Shown here: piece by piece, positions 6,395-8,341 of the stretch
How the letters are laid out: every line of letters starts with the position of its first letter
Position numbering within the stretch: the stretch's first letter is position 1
Assembly (NCBI GenBank): GCA_945872195.1
Contig: CAMBZO010000096.1
Location: 1 to 8,341, forward strand
DNA from: Akkermansia muciniphila
GTDB taxonomy: Bacteria > Verrucomicrobiota > Verrucomicrobiia > Limisphaerales > SXTU01
Direction: 5' to 3'
DNA: 8,341 bases
Notes under the pieces: model-generated
Seen by the model: the letters and a program-made list of their open reading frames with translations, nothing else
What the model was told of the DNA's origin: nothing
Databases searched by the model: none
Made by a program: the position numbers and the translations under genes

Positions 6395-7693
6395 TCAGCT
6401 CACCAGTTCCTTCAGCGGCGTGCCGTTGCGGACGATCATCACGGGGCGACCGGTGGGCGTGTTGTATTCCTTGCGCGAGTCAATGCCCAGCGCGCGGTAG
6501 AACGTGGCCGCCACGTCGTCGGGCGTGATGGCCTTGTCCTTCGGGCCTTCGCCCTTCGCGTCGGACTCACCGACAACCTGCCCGCCCTGCATGCCTCCGC
6601 CAGCGAGGATGCAGAACATCGCACGCGGATAGTGGTCACGACCGCCACGAGCGTTGACCTTGGGCGTGCGACCGAACTCACCGGTCACAAAGACGGCGGT
6701 GGATTCGAGCAGGCCCTTCGCAGCGAGGGCGTTGAACAGGCCGCTGAGGCCGGAGTCGAGCGTCGGGAGGTTGCGGTTCTTGAGCGCGCTGAAGTTGTCG
6801 CTGTGCGTGTCCCAGCCGCCGAGGCTGACGCTGGTGAAACGCACGCCGCTCTCAACGAGGCGCAGGGCGAGCAGGCAGCTCTGCGAGAAGGCGTCCTTGC
6901 CGAAAAGGTTGGCGATGGTCTCGGACTCCTTGCTGGTGTCGAAGGCGTCGCGGGCCTTGCTGGAGCGCATCATCGCGTAAGCCTTCTGGCCGAACTGGTC
7001 CATGCCGGCGAGGAGCTTGTCTTCCTTGCCGAACTCACCGAACGCGGTGTCGTAGCGCTTCACGAGGTCCTGACGGCGGTCCACGTCTTCCAGCGTGACG
7101 CCGTTCTTGAGGGCGAGGCCGCGGACTTCAAGAGCCTTGCCGGGCGTGGGTGAACTGCCGGTCTCGAAGGGGCCGTATTCCACACCGAGGTAGCCAGTGG
7201 CGGTGTCGCCGAGGTTCGGCACTGCGACGAAGCTGGGCAGGTATTCGGTGCCACGAATTTCCTTCGACACCACCGCGCCGTAGTGCGGGTAATTGAGCGA
7301 GGGCAGCGGGCGGTTGCCGGTGTTCATGTAGCGCGTCCCGAGCTCGTGCGCTGCCAGCGTGTGGCTGACGCCACGCAGGATGGCGAACTTGTCGGCGCAC
7401 TTCGCCAGCTTGGGCAGGTGCTCGGAGATGCGCATGCCGGGGACGTTTGTGGCGATTTCCTTAAACTCGCCGCGATGCGTGTCGGGCGCGTCGGGCTTGA
7501 GGTCGAAGGTGTCCATGTGGCTGGGCCCGCCGCCGAGGCGGACGAAGATGGCTGCTTTTCCCTTGGCGTCGGCGACTGCGCCCTGGCTGCTCAGCGCAAA
7601 GTAATCGCTGAGGCTCAGGCCGACGCCAGCGAGGGCCCCGACACGCAGGAAGTCACGACGAGCAACTCCGTCACAGGTGATGTGGGTGGACAT
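6395..7693 (-). CDS. DUF1501 domain protein, Tat-exported
   Basis: A 432-residue DUF1501 protein of the sulfatase/alkaline phosphatase-like superfamily, very common in Planctomycetes and Verrucomicrobia and not biochemically well characterised. The N-terminus is a Tat signal, ARRDFLRVGALAG (R12, R13), of the type found across the family. Conserved blocks are VRLGGGPSHMDTFDLKPDAP (51-70, D61), HTLAAHELGTRYM (111-123), LGGWDTHSDNF (291-301), VTGEFGRTP (336-344), GGRDHYPRAMF (350-360) and ITPDDVAATFYRALGID (389-405). The Asp/His residues in these blocks are candidate metal ligands. The length is normal and the protein ends at its usual C-terminal region. The start codon is at 7693-7691 on the minus strand, close to the Tat arginines; no Shine-Dalgarno sequence precedes it, only an AT-rich stretch. 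It lies 39 bases downstream of a DUF1553 gene, the standard pairing, so the two are likely one operon. The sulfatase-like fold suggests an extracytoplasmic hydrolase, but activity is unproven. Confidence 0.95.
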   Translation of the reverse strand: MSTHITCDGVARRDFLRVGALAGVGLSLSDYFALSSQGAVADAKGKAAIFVRLGGGPSHMDTFDLKPDAPDTHRGEFKEIATNVPGMRISEHLPKLAKCADKFAILRGVSHTLAAHELGTRYMNTGNRPLPSLNYPHYGAVVSKEIRGTEYLPSFVAVPNLGDTATGYLGVEYGPFETGSSPTPGKALEVRGLALKNGVTLEDVDRRQDLVKRYDTAFGEFGKEDKLLAGMDQFGQKAYAMMRSSKARDAFDTSKESETIANLFGKDAFSQSCLLALRLVESGVRFTSVSLGGWDTHSDNFSALKNRNLPTLDSGLSGLFNALAAKGLLESTAVFVTGEFGRTPKVNARGGRDHYPRAMFCILAGGGMQGGQVVGESDAKGEGPKDKAITPDDVAATFYRALGIDSRKEYNTPTGRPVMIVRNGTPLKELVS

Positions 7694-7699
7694 ATTTAG

Positions 7700-7722
7700 T
7701 TCTGAGTTTTGGGTTCTGAGTT
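7700..7722. repeat. Direct repeat TTCTGAGTT x2 in the DUF1553-DUF1501 gap
   Basis: Two exact copies of TTCTGAGTT (7700-7708 and 7714-7722) are separated by TTGGG. On the coding (minus) strand they read AACTCAGAA, placing both copies within 30 bases upstream of the DUF1501 start. The stretch is distinctly AT-richer than its surroundings. It may be a simple dispersed AT-rich intergenic repeat or a protein-binding site; nothing in the sequence decides between these. Confidence 0.5.
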
Positions 7723-7732
7723 AAAGCGCAGT

Positions 7733-8341
7733 TCAATGGTTCACCATGAACTCCCGGGTGTTGAGCATGGCCCAGAGGAGTTCGCGGACGCCCTCGGCCG
7801 TGGAGTTCGCGGCGGCGACGTCAACCCGGGCCTTCTCAATTTCTGACGCGGTAGGCGGCCGGCTGACGGTGCGAAGGAAGACCTGCGTGATGTAGGCATC
7901 GGCATTGACGGGAGGGCGCGTCTCGGCGGGAGCCGGACTTGGCTGGAGCTTCGCAAGTTTTTCTCTTGCCTGCTTCAGCTCGGCTACCAGTTCCTTGCTG
8001 CCGGGGTTTGCCTTTAGCTTTGCCTCCAGCTTGCGAATGAGTGGCTCCAACTGCGCGTCGTCGCCCTTGCGCTTAACCGGCGAAGTGCTGACGGTGGTCG
8101 CCTTGCGAATCTCCTCCACCCACGCGGTGCCCTTGGACTGGTCCAGCGCGCCCAGCAACTCGGGGTCGTTGCGGGTGAAGAGCGTCTGGAGCAGCGTCGG
8201 ATCCGTCGTGCGTTCGCAGTCGCAGTTCGTCTCGCGCACGGGCTTGCCGAAGATGTTGAGCGAGTAGTTCGACACGCCCTTGCCGCCACCGCCACCGCCG
8301 CGACCGGCATTGGCGTTAGGACCGATGGCGCGCGTCTCGAT
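7733..8341 (-). CDS. DUF1553 (PSD1) domain protein, C-terminal part (runs off the right edge)
   Basis: The minus-strand frame is open from the right edge to the stop at 7735-7733, giving 202 residues of a larger protein. DUF1553 proteins in PVC bacteria usually follow a DUF1549 domain, often with a cytochrome c-like domain, and are much longer, so the N-terminal part lies outside. Family hallmarks are SNYSLNIFGKPVRETNCDCER (24-44 of the fragment, with Cys 40 and 42), DPTLLQTLFTRNDPELLGAL (47-66), VFLRTVSRPPTASEIEKA (154-171) and the terminal LLWAMLNTREFMVNH (188-202). A GTG at 8275-8273 could be mistaken for a start, but residues upstream remain in frame. Two oddities are a Gly-rich run (GRGGGGGGKG, 13-22) just before the conserved block and an apparent insertion at about 80-145. 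The insertion has a charged, helix-prone section (LEPLIRKLEAKLK through ELKQAREKLAKL) and a Pro/Ala stretch. It lies directly upstream of the DUF1501 gene, probably co-transcribed. Function is unknown. Confidence 0.9.
   Translation of the reverse strand: METRAIGPNANAGRGGGGGGKGVSNYSLNIFGKPVRETNCDCERTTDPTLLQTLFTRNDPELLGALDQSKGTAWVEEIRKATTVSTSPVKRKGDDAQLEPLIRKLEAKLKANPGSKELVAELKQAREKLAKLQPSPAPAETRPPVNADAYITQVFLRTVSRPPTASEIEKARVDVAAANSTAEGVRELLWAMLNTREFMVNH

Noticed and set aside
5024..7153. Long + strand open frame of 709 codons across the MFS gene, the terminator and the antisense side of DUF1501.
   Set aside because: It runs over two genes with clear family motifs and a strong hairpin, and its product is low-complexity Ala/Arg/Gly/Val-rich. 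It is a shadow of GC-rich codon use.

Overview
The window is a compact, GC-rich bacterial chromosome segment with short intergenic gaps (38-87 bases) and no stretch longer than 300 bases without a gene. The gene content points to the Planctomycetes-Verrucomicrobia-Chlamydiae (PVC) superphylum, most likely Verrucomicrobia. The indicators are an adjacent DUF1553 (PSD1) and DUF1501 pair, a Tat-exported sugar isomerase/epimerase-like TIM barrel, and a Gfo/Idh/MocA oxidoreductase. This is inference from gene content; there is no rRNA or other phylogenetic marker here.

Layout, left to right. On the + strand, bases 2-157 are the tail of a membrane protein, probably an MFS transporter. It overlaps by four bases (ATGA) a DUF2064/TIGR04282-type glycosyltransferase (154-801). 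After a short gap with a 9-base-period repeat come a Gfo/Idh/MocA oxidoreductase (853-1878), a Tat-signal sugar phosphate isomerase/epimerase-like protein (1933-2991), and a Tat-signal PhoD-like phosphatase/phosphodiesterase (3030-4994). A complete 12-helix MFS transporter follows (5082-6338), with a candidate promoter very close to its start. A strong symmetrical hairpin (6345-6372) separates it from the convergent minus-strand genes. Those are a Tat-signal DUF1501 protein (7693-6395) and, upstream of it, the C-terminal part of a DUF1553 protein that runs off the right edge (8341-7733).

How the genes may work together: the oxidoreductase, TIM barrel, phosphatase and transporter fit uptake and processing of sugars or sugar derivatives released from polymers, with several steps outside the cytoplasm. 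The DUF1553-DUF1501 pair is a widespread PVC module of poorly known function, often linked by inference to extracellular polysaccharide or sulfated-glycan breakdown. No substrate can be named from the sequence.

No CRISPR array, transposase, phage gene, toxin-antitoxin pair, tRNA or rRNA was seen. I found no convincing undescribed multi-gene system. The points worth a second look are small: a short-period repeat, two mutually exclusive hairpins, an AT-rich direct repeat, the lack of Shine-Dalgarno sequences at every visible start, and unusual insertions in the DUF1553 protein.
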